From Sternotherus odoratus (taxonomy: Eukaryota > Chordata > Testudines > Kinosternidae), in contig JAVMKO010000003.1 in the NCBI GenBank assembly GCA_032164245.1, positions 85,480,390 through 85,544,389 on the forward strand: DNA of 64,000 nt, read 5' to 3'. Positions 21,025 through 33,445 of the stretch are shown here, piece after piece. A program made the position numbers and the translations under genes. The notes under the pieces were generated by a model. That model did not search any database, had not been told where the DNA came from, and saw only the letters and a list, made by a program, of their open reading frames with translations. The number at the start of each line of letters is the position of its first letter. The stretch's first letter is position 1.

Positions 21025-23185
21025 CCTTTCCATTTGAATTGCATCCTTTGGGAAACTTCACTTTTTTACCTTCTTTTTCTTTTGGATAACTTTTGTGTGT
21101 GCCTATTTTTATTTTTTTCTGTGGCTGGTTCTTGGGCTATTGAATCTAAAAGCAGTACAATGGGTCCAGATAGCTTTTTAACTGTTGTCTGTTTAACTGT
21201 TGGAATATGTACAGTAACACAGATGAGCCGTCTGGGAAACAGCTAAGTAAATATATTTTAAAAAGAAATGTCTAAAATATAAAATGACTCATACTTTCTA
21301 AAATTATTTTTAAACTTAAATTTTGTTAATAATAGCTTAGAAATCTAAAATTAAAACCCGTTTTTTAATCAAATATATGCTATGCAATTGTGTAATTTTG
21401 TAACTAAGTTTTAGGCAAGCTGAGTAGGTTGTATGTGATTTTTCACACTATTATCCACGTACGTCAGCTTGATGATATCATACTCATGCACTAATAATCA
21501 TTAATAATATTTAATATTTACATAAAGTAGCATCTTATGGCTTCAAAGTACAATAGCAACATTAACTAATTACTCTAGAAGCTAGCATGCATTCTTTTCT
21601 ACTTACTTTCTAAAGGAGAAGCATTTGATATATTTAAATAATTATTGTGTAATCAAAAAGGTAAATTAGAGTTATATAATGACTTATGCCATTTAGATGG
21701 GCTTTTTCCCCCAACTCTGCCAGTGACATGTAAGTCAGTAGGAGTTGGACATCTGATTTCCTTATGCACTTTTGAAAACTCCATTCCCTCAATCACAAAT
21801 GTGCCTCATCTTCTCTCTATAAAATGGAATAACAACACATACTCACTTCTATAAAGTGCCTGGAGATTCTTGGCTGCAAGACATTAGTTTGAATATTGTT
21901 ATTATTATATGTTATTATCATCATTCAATTATGAAGACTATCCTGGTTCCTTGTTTTTATTGAAGATCATGGGTGAAATCCTGGCCCACTTGAATATAAT
22001 GGGAGTTTTGTTACTGATTACAATGGAACTAGCATTCTGTCCTATATATGTATTTAAGCCTCTACTACAAATACATTTTCAGTGCCCAACCCCTTGGCAG
22101 CAGTTCCTTTCCACACTCCCACCCAAACAGCAGAATTAAACACTGATTTCACCTCTTGCCCTTCTGTACGTCCCAAATATCCCACCTCCAAGGCCCTTAC
22201 AAATTACCCCAGCAACAATGACTCTTTGGGAACTCCCGCTTCCTCTCAACTCCAGGATAAAATATCCCTACAAACTCTCAGTCTTCACTTATACTTGGTA
22301 AGATCACTGCAATTTTCTTTCCAAATTACCCATTTCCTGCGGCTTACCTGCAATTCCCCATTAGAAAAATATCCTTGATACAGCAAACAGTAGCAGCCTA
22401 ACAAATTATACATGTTCTTCAACAGCAGCTCCTCCCGCCTGCAACCCTGTCCCCAACCTTCTGCTTCCCTCGAAACGAACTCTCACAAAATTAATCCCAG
22501 GACACCCGCACCAACCAGTTTGCTTCCCCGTAACCCAATAACCTCCTTATAGCTTGTTCCAGGATGTGAATGTGTGTTGGTGGAGGGGAGGGAAGCCTTG
22601 TGTGAGAGCCCTCACATCCATCTGAAGTTGTTTTACGGTTAGTCTCCAGGATTTTAGTAAAAGATGTTCTCAAAGGAGCATCACTGACTCACTTCTGTAT
22701 CTGCCATGGAGTCCTGCCTAACCCACCCTGGATGATGATGATGGTAGTAAATCTGGTAGGGTAAAGCTTGTTATTAATACACTAGTAAGCATTTATGTAA
22801 AGCTTTTAATCTTCCACAGGCTTTAGAAACATTAATTGCTCAATAATTTCATTTACAGATTTTCTAAAGGTCTTCATATTTGAGAAGAAAACTTCTGTCA
22901 GCTTACAATGTTTTATTAACACTTCAATCATTATCTTAAATGTATAACTTGTCAAGGGCAGTTGATTCCTCACAGAATACTTATGATGCTTGCAGAATAA
23001 AAACAAACAAACAGCTCTGTGACTGTAGCAGGCTTAAATTGAATTTATGCTATTTTTACCCTAATACTAGGTTTGTTCTTGCTCATGTATTATTGCTAGT
23101 TAGCCTTGGTTTATTTTTGTTTTGCACAGTGCTCAGGGATTTGATTTCAGGAAGGAAAACAAACAGCTAAAAGGACATCTGAAGT
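21025..23185. other. Mostly unassigned AT-rich stretch
   Basis: No gene. A MIR-like tail (ctataaaatggaataacaac, then taaagtgcctggagattct) lies at about 21780-21890. The very AT-rich 21250-21640 block lacks recognised repeats and is a weak candidate for conserved non-coding sequence. Confidence 0.45.
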
Positions 23186-23189
23186 TCAG

Positions 23190-23420
23190 TCACACATCTT
23201 TTGCCTAAACATAGGAACTGCTATGACAGAACAGGCTAGTGAGCCATTTAGTCCAGGGGATCCAGCCTCCCGTAGTGGTCTACATTAGCTATTTCTAATG
23301 AAATCATATAATGCACCTGCCAATTGAACAATATTATACCATGGCTGAATGAGAAGAATTTATTCCTGGCCCAATAGTTCAGAAGACAAACCACCCAAGA
23401 TAAAATAGCCAACCAGTTAT
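23190..23420. repeat. Diverged amniote interspersed repeat fragment
   Basis: aggaactgctatgacagaac and agtccaggggatccagcctc match a repeat module I recognise from turtle and crocodilian genomes, probably antisense CR1. A related fragment lies at 38840-38925. Confidence 0.4.
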
Positions 23421-24229
23421 GTATACAGTGGTGGAGATATGTTTGGGGTGGGGGTGGGGCATTCTATCTTAATCCAGCTGGCATTCAGTTTTGGCCTCAA
23501 AACAGGAAGATGAATAGCTGTTGTCAGTTTTATCTTTGTATAACTGCAGATGCAGGGCCAGATCCCCAGCTGGTGATCAAATCAGCATAGCTCCATTGGA
23601 CTTTGAAGGACCTACACCAATCTACACAAGCTACAGATTTGGCCTGATCTTTTTTGCATGTGGCTAATCTATTTGTGAATTAAAGTAAGATATTTGCATC
23701 AATAACATTCTGACAGTGACTGTCACAGATTAATTATACATTGCAGAGATAAACTATATCTGTTTGAATATCCCATTATTATTAAGGGACAAGATAAAAT
23801 AAGGATGTCATATGGCCTTCTCTCTTCTATCCTTCATTGTGTGTGTATATATATGTACATATAATTATACTTTATTGGGGGGCAAACTTAGACCTTTCTC
23901 CTGTAAGGTGCTGAACACCTGAGCTACTAATGTATCAATACTAGTTCAGGTCACTCAGAACTATGTAGGATTGAGTCCTAAATAGTCATTCAACTTTTTC
24001 CTCATACAGAGTTATCTCCACAAACCTTTTAAGATAAAGGTGACCAAATAGAATAATCAAAGAGAGAACCTACTTAGCAATGTTTTATATAATGGTATTA
24101 CAATATTTTCTGTGTTTTTCTCTGTTCCATTTTTTTTTACAGCCTAACATCTTATTTGCTGTTTCTGACCACCATAGTATATTGAGCAGACATCTTCATT
24201 AAGCTGTCCATATGGATTCTCAACAACAG
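23421..24229. other. Unassigned stretch with short TG/TA microsatellite
   Basis: A (TG)n(TA)n run lies at about 23838-23870. No gene is recognised. Confidence 0.45.
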
Positions 24230-24710
24230 GATTTAAAAGGTTACAATTAATTCAGAACCCAGCTGTGTGTACACAGAGTTTAAATCATTTCTTCTAAGGT
24301 GCATTACCTTGCACTCACCTACACTGAATTCCATCTGCCATAGCAGTACCCAATTATTTAGTTTTGTCAAGTCATTCTGGTGTGCCTCCCCAATCTTGTC
24401 TAACCTATATCATTTGTGAAGAGAGCAGATTTCAGTGCCTCATTAGACAGCATCTCCAGCAGGCCCTTAATAAATATATTAAATAACACTGGGCCTAGTA
24501 TTGATCCCTGAGGCACCCCACTATTAACTTTCTTCACAATGGGAATTTTCCATTTATTCTTATTCTCAACCCACCCATCTCTTAACTAGACTTTAATTCA
24601 TGATTGACAGGGTTTACCTCTCCCGCTATCCTTAGCAACTTTCCCTAATAGCCTCTTGAATGTTTAAATAAATTACAACCACTGGTTCCCCATTATCCAA
24701 TATTTTGTTA
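24230..24710 (-). mobile_element. CR1-type LINE fragment (antisense)
   Basis: The plus strand carries ttccatctgccatagcagta, then taataaatatattaaataac, then actgggcctagtattgatcc, then ctgaggcaccccactatta. This order is the reverse complement of the CR1 reverse-transcriptase 3' region. It is many times mutated and non-coding. Confidence 0.7.
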
Positions 24711-25242
24711 CCATTATAAAATTCTATTTAAAAATAAGAGTATGTAAACAACTTTAGAGTCCTTTAAAAACATGTTTTGATCCAGCAGTTTTTAATGCAA
24801 TATTATTTAGCAGCATTTTTAAAAAAAATCTTATGTCATCCCAATATATTCCAAAAATGCAGGAGTCACTCAGTCCCCTTTTAATCAAATGCCACAGTAG
24901 AGAGGAACTATTTTGCAAGGTAAATACATTCAAGAGGCTGGTCCATTTTGCAAGATTACAAACCCTCCAGAGGCAATTCTTTCAACCACTTGCAGGCTTG
25001 TTTAAAAAATAATAATGGGAAAATCGAGTTTTCCCAATGAGAAAGAACCACAGACCCATTCTAGGATTAATATTTGACAAGTCTCACTCCAGTGAAGAGC
25101 TTATTTTTACCCCAAGAACCACTCCGGTGGCTCATTTTTGCACATGCATGACAGCAAAAATTGCAAAGGTGAAGCAATATTTTAATCACTTCCTCTCTAG
25201 GGTGTGGGTGTATATGCCAGGGGAGGGGACAGAGGATTAGTT
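24711..25242. other. Unassigned stretch
   Basis: AT-rich; nothing recognised. Confidence 0.4.
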
Positions 25243-25330
25243 AGCCCATGAAGTGGGCTATATAGCCTATGAAAACTTATGCTGAAATAAATTGGTTAGT
25301 CTCTACAGTGCCACAAGTACTCTTTTTTTT
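25243..25330 (+). repeat. Penelope/hammerhead-type repeat copy
   Basis: A stem gtgggct/agcctat is followed by gaaaacttatgctgaaataa, then ttggttagtctctacagtgc and cacaagtactc. It has the same order as 40957-41095, but the core is eroded (CATGAA for the CTGANGA box). Confidence 0.6.
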
Positions 25331-25559
25331 AAAAAAGCTATGTTTGTTTCAGTGACAGACTCTTCTGCATGCTAACTTACCCTATAGCCCTAGATGATTT
25401 GGGGGCAAATTCCCCATTCTCTTTCAATCAATGCCCCACTTGCCAACCAAACTCCCCAAGCCCTTCTTCAATACGTTTCCTCACCCGAACAGCCACATGT
25501 CCACCTTCTCTCCCCGCCCCCAAGCGCTCTCCTGTTCCACCACATCCCCCACTTCCCTT

Positions 25560-26080
25560 CCTCTCTCAAACTAATCAGCTGGACGCCTCCCCCGGCGGCA
25601 GCACAACGCCAGCCCCTATCTCCTCAGCCAATAGCCAGCCTGCCTCTCCCCACCACGGCTGGCACTGGGCACTTCCCCCACCCTGCAGCAGCGGCCGCGC
25701 GCGCCCTAGCTCGCCTGCCCGCGCGGCGCGTTCCATCCGCCCTGCGCATAAACTGCGCGCTTCCATCTCCCCCTCTCCTTCTCCCCCCGCCCCTGAGTCG
25801 AACGAGACGGGCTGCTGCGCCGCGCTGAGCCCCCCCCCCCCCGTTATTGTGTTAGCAAGAGGCAGCGCGCTGCGGACGCGGCCAGCTCTGCGGGCCGCTG
25901 CAGGGGTGGGCTGAGGAGGGGGGTGTAAACCGGATCCGCTCTGTGCGAGGCTGTTTGTTGTTCCCTTTTCAGCGTGCAATGGAGCGGACGACCGTTTGCA
26001 GCCAGCTAAGAAGACAAACGCAAAGGGCAAGCGGGCGTGGCTTGAAGGGAGCAGCAGAACCACCTGCCACTGCATGGCCT
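25560..26080. promoter_or_regulatory. CpG-rich block, possible promoter or CpG island
   Basis: This is dense CpG sequence (for example gcggccgcgcgcgccc near 25690 and gcgcgctgcggacgcgg near 25865) in an otherwise AT-rich region. It lies about 15 kb upstream of CITED2 and is not part of a recognised transposon. Open frames on both strands (166-181 codons) are expected from stop-poor GC sequence and show no known domain. It could be the promoter of a non-coding RNA, a distal CITED2 element, or an unrecognised repeat. Confidence 0.5.
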
Positions 26081-27239
26081 TTTACCGGGTGGCACCCCCT
26101 GACAGCCTTGCGAGCCCCAAGCGTTCAGAAATCACGAGATATTCAATATCAGTTTTCAGATTTTCTCTTTTCCCTCTAGTTTCCAAGTCCTCAGGGTGCC
26201 CTCGGTTCATATTTACAGCCGCGCTTCACCCGTTGTTGTTTTTTTCATTGAGAGGAGAAAATCCTGCAACCTCTTCATTCCAGCCGCTGGGCTTCAGGAA
26301 AACCACCAAATAGGGCGAGACTTGCAATAAAATGGTGCCCTGCATTTAGAAGGCCAGGGAATTCTACCCTCTGTATGGAGCACTGGCCTCAGGCACAAAG
26401 ACAGAGTCTGTTTGTACTCCTGCTTAATGGGGGATCCCACATCCCATCTAAGTTTGCATCTCCTAACTTAATCCATTCTCCTTCCAGTTGCAGAATTGAA
26501 TGGAAAGAGGCTGCTTAAGATCAGTCCCCTCCCCCCCCCCCCCCCCGTATTGCTAGCCACTCGGTCAAAAATCAGTTAGACCCACCAAAATCACGAGATT
26601 GGCTTAAAAAGGATGAGATTTTTAAAACAATGCATTTGGTTGTTCTTTCTGTTTGCCGTTAGGGTGGACTCACGTCACATTTTCAAACTTTCCTCCACAG
26701 CCTCGAGGGCTAGAAAGATAGGAAAGGAAAATCATCCTTTTGCTATTTAATTTTTAAAATCGTCTTGGTAATGGTGCATGGAGAAATTTAAATAATCCAC
26801 TCATCAGGAAAATATTTTAGAGTACTGATGTAGCTCATAATGACTCCGAAGGAGCCTTGATAATAAATCTTGTCAATGAGTACTACAGAGGGCCTGCTTC
26901 TACAGCTTCCAGTTGACCTAATTGGGAGCTTTGCAAATGGAGTAGCTGCAGAATCAGTCCCAGTATAAACAACATAAAATAAAAGTATGCTGGATTTAGG
27001 GGTGCTGGAGGGAGGCAGGGGGCCATGGCCACATCACTTTTTACCTGCATTAAGGGTGGGTGATGGGGATTAAGGGGGTGGAGAGGAGTGACTGGGACAG
27101 GGCCTTGGGGAAGGAGTGGAATGGTCATGGGGGAAGAGGCAAAGCCATGGTTTGGTTTGGCTCCCCCACTTCTAGGGAGCTTCCGGCATGCCTGACTGGA
27201 TTTGTATAGTACCTTCTATGTGAAAGTCTCGTGCTTTAC
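26081..27239. other. Mostly unassigned stretch with one repeat fragment
   Basis: A poly(C) run lies at about 26527-26547. The part at about 26560-26740 (tcacgagattggcttaaaaa and cagcctcgagggctagaaag) matches an interspersed repeat I recognise from turtles but cannot classify. No gene. Confidence 0.4.
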
Positions 27240-27803
27240 AAATTTGAACTAAGTATTATGACCTGGATCTACTAAGGGACTTGGCTGCTGTGATGCTGAA
27301 TGTTGCAATGTCTAACTTGTAGGAACCTAGAAAGTCACAGGAATAACACTGTCATCCACAAAGCCTGAATTAGGCACATAGGCTCCCTATACAATGAACA
27401 GGGAGAGTTAGGTGCCTACAAATGGGATCCACAAAAGCCAGCACTCTAGGCAAAGAGATATTATACTAGCCAACAAGAGATGCCGAGGACAGATGTGTGT
27501 TCTAAGCCCTGCCCTTCCCAAAGAGATAGGGGTCTAAGTCCAGGCTGCAAGAATTGCTGTCTCTGCTTGAGCCCCTCTTCTGTCAGGCATCTTAGCTGCC
27601 TAAATTTGGTTTTGTGAGAATGAGTTAGATGCTTGCCTCACTCCATACAAAACATCTGGAAGAGGAAGTAGTGCCCACCTTATAATCTTTAGTGCAGTGG
27701 TTAGAGCACTCACCTGAGGGGGAGAAAGGATTTTATTGGGATCTTTCACAAACATCACAGAACTATGGGATAGTCTCAGATGGGGCTCTCTCAATCTCGC
27801 CTG

Positions 27804-28385
27804 TCAAAGCTGTTCACTGTAGATAAATAAACAGTCATCATCGGTGCAGAGGGACTGGAACAGAATATCTGTGAGGAGCCACAATAGGGGCTGCAGCCTG
27901 GCGCACGCCAGGTAAATGTGTGCCAGGGTTTCCCTCATGCCACAGAAAGGGCAGGTGTCTGGGACGGGGGTGAACCGCGCCAAGTACATGCCCATGCTCA
28001 CGGCCCCGTGAAGGAGCTGCCAGCTGATGTCTCCGGTGGGCCTCGGGACCAGAGTGGAATATAGGCTGGCCCACCGGGGCTTCTCACCCTCTAGAGGTGG
28101 CAGAAGATCCTGCCACTTTGTGTTGGGGCAGGATGCGCAGGTTTGGAAGTGAAGGGTGTGGAGCATGAGCGTGTATAGATGTTTCCTTGGCGCGGTCTGC
28201 AAACGAACCTGCTGTAAGTTGTACAGCTGGCTCACGGTGAAGGAGTAGGGGGGCCGGTTGGCTCCACAGGGCAGGGGACGGATGAAAATATCTGGAAGGT
28301 GTGGGGTGGAGGGTGGGCGGGGCATGCCCTCTTGCAGGACCTGGTCGAGGTAGGCCCAAGCAGCGGGCAGCAAAGTGGCCCTCAC
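27804..28385 (-). pseudogene. LINE reverse-transcriptase C-terminal fragment (Tx1/L1-like)
   Basis: A 193-codon open minus-strand frame is the extreme C-terminus of a LINE ORF2. It contains a zinc-binding reverse-transcriptase tail: RWASLYSTLVPRPTGDISW, LLHGAVSMGMYLARF, then CPFCGMRETLAHIYLACAR with the CxxC...HxxxxC arrangement. I recall this form from Tx1-clade LINEs of turtles and fish. No endonuclease, YxDD catalytic centre or upstream polymerase is present, so it is a 5'-truncated copy. The absence of stops over the whole fragment suggests a fairly recent insertion. An L1-like rather than Tx1 assignment cannot be excluded. Confidence 0.75.
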
Positions 28386-28839
28386 CTCCTGAAGTAAGCG
28401 CTGGGGTCTCCTACCTTAATGCCAGGGTATGAAGTCATTCTCTCTCACACACACATTCTCTTTCTCTGGACAAGTGACTCTAAGTATTTATATAAACTGG
28501 AAAAATCTTCAACAGGAAAGACAGAGAACTTTCCACTTCCCCCATCATAACTCAGTGGACTCTCCTGAGAAATGCCTTCAAATCTTTTCTCCCCATCAGG
28601 CAGAGGGGGAAATTGAACCCCAGTATCCCACATCAAGGCTGTAACCACTGGACCACCACCAACTTTTGAAGGGGACCTACTCTTGTAGGTGATATCTGTA
28701 CATGTCTGTCAGATAGGACTCATCATGTGAGGTAGGTAGGCAAGGTCTATCTTTCCCCAGTTTCTTTTTGTCAACATGAACTGTTTAATAACAGACCAGA
28801 GAAGAGCTCACCAGTTCATGGATCAATCTAGGGCTTAGT

Positions 28840-29165
28840 CAGCGGTTCTCAAACTCAACTGTTCCTTTTTCCTCTGCCTCATACTGTCGCGGCCTGGGGA
28901 TATGTCTGCCGAAAAGCCGCCAAAATGAACTCTTCCGCTTTTGATGGCATTTCTGCGGACACGCAACGTTTGTCTCTGTGTCCGCAGAAATGCTGCCGAC
29001 AGTGGAAGCTTTCACTTCGGCGGCTTTTCGGCAGACATATCCCCAGGCCGCGACAGTATGGAGCGTCCGCCAAAATACAGCTAAATGCGTCGGCAGCTCG
29101 CGACCCCCCCTGGAATTGCCCTGGGACCCCCAGGGGGGTTGTGACCTCCAGTTTGAGAACCACTG
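28840..29165. mobile_element. Fold-back hAT element
   Basis: The ends CAGCGGTTCTCAAACT and AGTTTGAGAACCACTG are inverted repeats with one mismatch, the classic hAT terminus. Flanks carry the offset duplicate gcttag. Inside, 28881-28921 and 29019-29059 form perfect 41-nt inverted arms. A second inner stem gcatttctgcggacac/gtgtccgcagaaatgc gives an almost complete hairpin. Confidence 0.85.
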
Positions 29166-29395
29166 GCTTAGAACCACCTGGATGCCTAGCATGGGGCAGC
29201 AGTGCACATGCTTAGAGGCAGAAACTTAGGCATCTAGAGAACTTTTAACCTGAAAACTTAGGTATTGAGTGAATTTGGGAACCTACAGGCTTTGGGGGGA
29301 GTTTTGTGGATCACAAGGAGCCTAAAAACTGGGATTTAGGTACCTGAACCTCAGACTAAGAGGACTAAGTATTTTTGTGAATCTCACTCGATGAT

Positions 29396-29580
29396 ACCTC
29401 TATGAGGTAGGCAAGTATTTGTTACCCATTTTACAAATGGGTATACTGAGGCACATAGAGGTTAAGTGATTTCCCAAGTACACATAGCAAACTAGTGGCA
29501 TAACTGGCACAAGAACTAGGAGTTTTGACTGCCAGTCCACTGCTCTAACCACCACTCAGACTATAGCCCACACTGTGCTA
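29396..29580. repeat. MIR-like CORE-SINE
   Basis: cccattttacaaatgggtat, then actgaggcacatagaggtta, then gtgatttcccaagtacacat is a clear match to the amniote MIR/CORE-SINE region. Confidence 0.7.
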
Positions 29581-31006
29581 AGTGATGCATTCAAAAGGGT
29601 GGGATGCAACATTAATATTTTTATACCTTTCAATTAATTAGTTATTACTATGTATGTTAATGTTATTCTAATGAGTCCAAATATAATCAGTCAATATTAA
29701 GCAAGAGTTAGTGGGAGCTGTGGGTACCCAAGTTCTTTGAAAAACAAATCTCTTTTATTTAAGCTGCCTGAATTTTTAGGAACCTAATTTTTGGCACCTA
29801 CATTTGACAGTTTGGACCATTGTGTATACGAGGGTATAACTGCATATCTCCTACCGTTCCTGGGGAAGAATAATAAATCATGTTTCTCTCTGGCTTAATC
29901 ACTTGGAAATTGCATCCTCTTAATTTGAAATAGCTTTTCCCTATTAACAAACCCAGGCATGGTTTCTAAGCTCCGTCCCTCCCACATCCACCCCTCTCTA
30001 GCTTGCTTCACCAGCTGTGTCCTGCATAATTCCAGTGCTCAAATAACAAAACACTATCCACGGGTGAGGGAGTGCTGAGGGCGGAGACACATTGAGAAGG
30101 TATAACTGCCCACGACAAATTTAGATCACCTTTCACTGAATCAGGTGAAAAAGATAGTACTTAACATCTTTAAACGAGGGCTGCTTGTGTGACAAGTACA
30201 AATTATACTTCATGTTCCTGTAATTTGACCAGTCAACACCTGGTCTAAAACAAATGCTATAAGGTTAAAGAGAATTCCAAACCCACATCTAACCCAGACA
30301 TATCACTTTTCCTACAAAATCAATAAACAGTTAAAAAAAACCCCAAACCTTCCAAATGAGATTAAATAAATGAAGGAAACAAAGGTAGCACAGTCCATCA
30401 GCTTATATTTACATGCAAGTTTAATTTTTTTTTATGAATGGTTAAAGGAATGAATTTCCAGATTCCAAAAGGAAACATTTTTTAGATATAATCTACAAAA
30501 TAACAGTTGCTAGACAAAGGCTCTATCAAAATAAGTCTGGTTTATCAGTACTGGTAAATTAAAGAGCAATTGTTACCAAGACCCTTTCCATTTTAGCAGC
30601 AAAAAGGTGCAGTATTTTTATTCTGTGTATATAAATAAGAACACTGAAGCACTCAAATGGCATTGGTTTAATAACATCCACGGAGAATTATTCTTTAAAT
30701 TCTATGCACTGACAGAACAGACTGTACAGACCCAGCAGACCAAACAAAAACAAAACAGTAAATAATTGTTCAAGAAACCACTTCTGAATTGTGGCACTTG
30801 CAGTAATAACCGCTTGGTTCACCTTAATGCACTGCCTAATTGAACCAGGAAAAATAAACCAACTGAGGGGGAAGGAGAAACCTCTTTATATAAAAAAATG
30901 ACCTAATCATAAAGAGCACTTGAGAGCAAGAGCAAAAATATGTGCCTGCTCCTGTACTCTTGGTTCACTCCAAACAACCATTAGCACCAATGGGAGTTTT
31001 GGGCAT
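29581..31006. other. Unassigned AT-rich stretch
   Basis: No gene or transposon recognised. Confidence 0.4.
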
Positions 31007-31014
31007 ACAGGAAT

Positions 31015-32844
31015 CAGGGCCGCACTAACTTTTGGAGGGCTTGGTGCCAAACCTATTTGTGGCCTCCCCGCCCCCCAATAGGTCAAGGTGCAGAGGGGTG
31101 GGATGGTCAGTCTCCAGAATGAAGGGTGGCCTGGGGGCAATGAGGCACAGCACAGCGGGAGCAGCCATGCTCCAAGCAGCCCAGTAGGAGGGCACTGTTT
31201 ACAAACCTGCAGCTGCCAGACATACAGTGGCCTGCCCAGCCCTGTGCTCCCAGCAGGTCCCTTCCCCTTAAGAGAGGGCCCACCCCACCCCCCTGCCCAG
31301 TGCCCCACCCTTATGCCCAGCACCCCCTCGTCCAGTGACCTCCACCAGATCTATGCCCAGCTCCCTCCCCTCCCAGAGACCTCCCCTGCTGGCCCCCCAC
31401 CGCAACTGCACAGCACCTTGCACACCACACCACTCACCCAGCGTCCCCTGCCCATAGACCTCCTCACTGCCCACCACCTTCCTCACTGTCCCACCATCAC
31501 AGCTGCAAGCACTACATATTCCTGACGGGATTCTGCACCAAAACATAAAAAATGATGCACACAATATTTTAAAATTCTGCAAATTTTGTCAATAAATAAA
31601 TTTAGAGGCTCCAACATGGCAGTGGGGACCACTGGTCACTGGTTGCATGGAGGTGGGAGATCACCCTGCAACCTTTTCCCACCCCACCCTGGGACAAGGA
31701 CTTGGCAGTGAGGCTGCCCCCAACACTGACCCAGAAACACCCTAGGGGCCTGCCCCTCTGTGCTAGGTGCACCAGGTGTGGGTGAGCAGGCTCAGCCCGA
31801 CAACAGGATCCAAGTGCGGAGGAACTTAATGTGGGGGGATCCAGGTGGGGGTAAGAGAGTTTTCTGTGGGGCAATCTGGGTGTGGGTGGCTCAGTGGGAG
31901 ATCTGGATGCACAGAAGTTCATTGGGGGGTTCCAGGTGCAGGGGCAATGGGATTCAGCAGGGGATCCAAGTGAAGGTGTTTGGGGCTCAGCAGGGGAGAT
32001 TTAAGTGCAGGGGAGGTGAGGTTCATCTGGGTGGGGGTCCAGTGCAGGTGGTTGGGGCTCAGTGGGGAAGGTGTCTGGGGGAGGGGCTCATTGGGGTGGT
32101 ACAGATGAAGGGGAGGTGGGGCTTGTCAGGGTGAGGGTTCGATGGGCCTGCTCAACAGCGGAGCCCCAGCTTCTGCCCAGGGGATGCTGCATGCTGGGCT
32201 CCAGCTTCCCTCCTGCCCCCACTTCTCCCAGCCCCTTTTCTTCCCCATCCCATGCCCCTTCCCCACTGCTCCATCTCCTCCCCAGCCTTGGAGGATAGGG
32301 GGGAACCACCCCCCAGCACGAGCTGGTGGAGCAAAATGGGTTTGGGCCGGATCGCTTCCCTTCCTGCTGCCCGGTGATTGCAGAGCAGGCCTCACCCTGC
32401 ACTCACAGGGCAGCAGGAAATGGAGTGACCTGGCCGCAGGCCACTCTGCTCTGCTTCCCTGGCTTCCAGGCTCAAGGGGTGGGGTGGAGGGAGGAACTGC
32501 CCCCCAGCACTCACTGGCAGCGTAGAGCAGGCTGGGGCCTGTTTGCTGCACTTACCGCCACCCAGTGAGTGCGGGGCAAGCCTTACCCCTGCTACAGTCC
32601 TCAGGGAAGAGGTGGAGTGGGGGCATGGTGGAACAGGGGTAGGACAGGGCAGCATGGGGGCAGAGCAGGGGCGGGGGTTTTGGGTAAGGGGTGGAGTGGG
32701 GGCAGAGCTGGGGCGGAGCAGGGGTGGGAAGAGGTGGGGCTGCGGTTGAGCAGGCACTGGGGCAGCCAGCCAGGGGATCAGGCTGGCTAGAGCCCCTTCT
32801 GCTTGTGGGCCCAGCGCCATGGTGCCATAATAAACCTGGTACTG
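31015..32844. mobile_element. Large GC-rich composite insertion, hAT-like
   Basis: The segment is flanked by a perfect 8-bp direct repeat acaggaat (31007-31014 and 32845-32852) and begins CAGGG, both hAT features. The right end (ggtactg) is only a weak inverted match. A second repeat (ggattctgcaccaaaacata, then ttttaaaattctgcaaattt) appears nested from about 31525. A G-rich tandem region of roughly 40-bp units follows at 31800-32130. Opposite-strand open frames over 100 codons are composition artefacts. Confidence 0.6.
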
Positions 32845-32852
32845 ACAGGAAT

Positions 32853-33445
32853 GCAGGAATGGGCCATGTATTGTATTACATCAGAAGAGTCTAATCCTGA
32901 GAAGTGCTGAGTATGCACAACTCCCATTGACCTCATTTCAAACTGCTTGTGTGAATTAAGGGGTTTCTTAAGGCCCTAAATTCAGTTTGGCTAGTTCAGT
33001 AGGCAGTCACACAATAGTACCAAAATCTACTTATATCTTTATATAAACATTTAACTCATATCTATATATAAACATTTAAAGAAATGCTCAGTAAATGGCT
33101 ATAAGAAAACTGTTTATAATAGAGAATGATTGCTAGGATTAAATCTGAATAGTGCAGTATTAAACTAAGTTAATGGTATATACCATATATCCCCACAAGA
33201 ATAATTAATAGTTATACAAATAATTACAAATGTTGCTGTACAGGTATATCTTAAAAAGTTTTAACAACAAAATGAGCCATTTATTAAGGAAACTATTTGT
33301 TGATCTATAGTGCTCTTTTAGGGATTGTCACCATTGTATACCTAGGTCCTAGTGGGTAGATCCTTGAGCCCACATGAAACTTCACTGAAGTCAGTGAAGA
33401 AGCTCCAGGCAGGCACAGGAATCTGCCCCATACAGCAAAGAAAAA
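32853..33445. other. Unassigned AT-rich stretch
   Basis: Nothing recognised except a MIR-tail-like segment (actcccattgacctcatttc) near 32920. Confidence 0.4.

Larger units (their letters stand above)
27240..29395. repeat. Composite block of diverged interspersed repeats
   Basis: Recurrent taggcacctaa-type motifs (for example about 27369-27420 and 29228-29370) and segments such as gtggttagagcactcacctg (about 27693) mark old SINE-like material. It is interrupted by the LINE fragment at 27804-28385 and the fold-back hAT at 28840-29165. Confidence 0.45.

Noticed and set aside
25369..26075. Open frames of 144-181 codons on both strands in the CpG-rich block
   Set aside because: Overlapping frames on both strands without known domains are typical of stop-poor GC sequence.
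27690..27720. tRNA-like A-box (gtggttagagcactcacc)
   Set aside because: No cloverleaf, T-loop or B-box follows at the right distance. It is better explained as part of an old SINE-like repeat.
28084..28359. Alternative minus-strand frame overlapping the LINE fragment
   Set aside because: It is a frame shadow of the zinc-binding LINE tail at 27804-28385.
31088..32820. Many 100-145-codon frames on both strands
   Set aside because: All lie in the G/C-rich composite insertion and mirror each other. No recognised motif.
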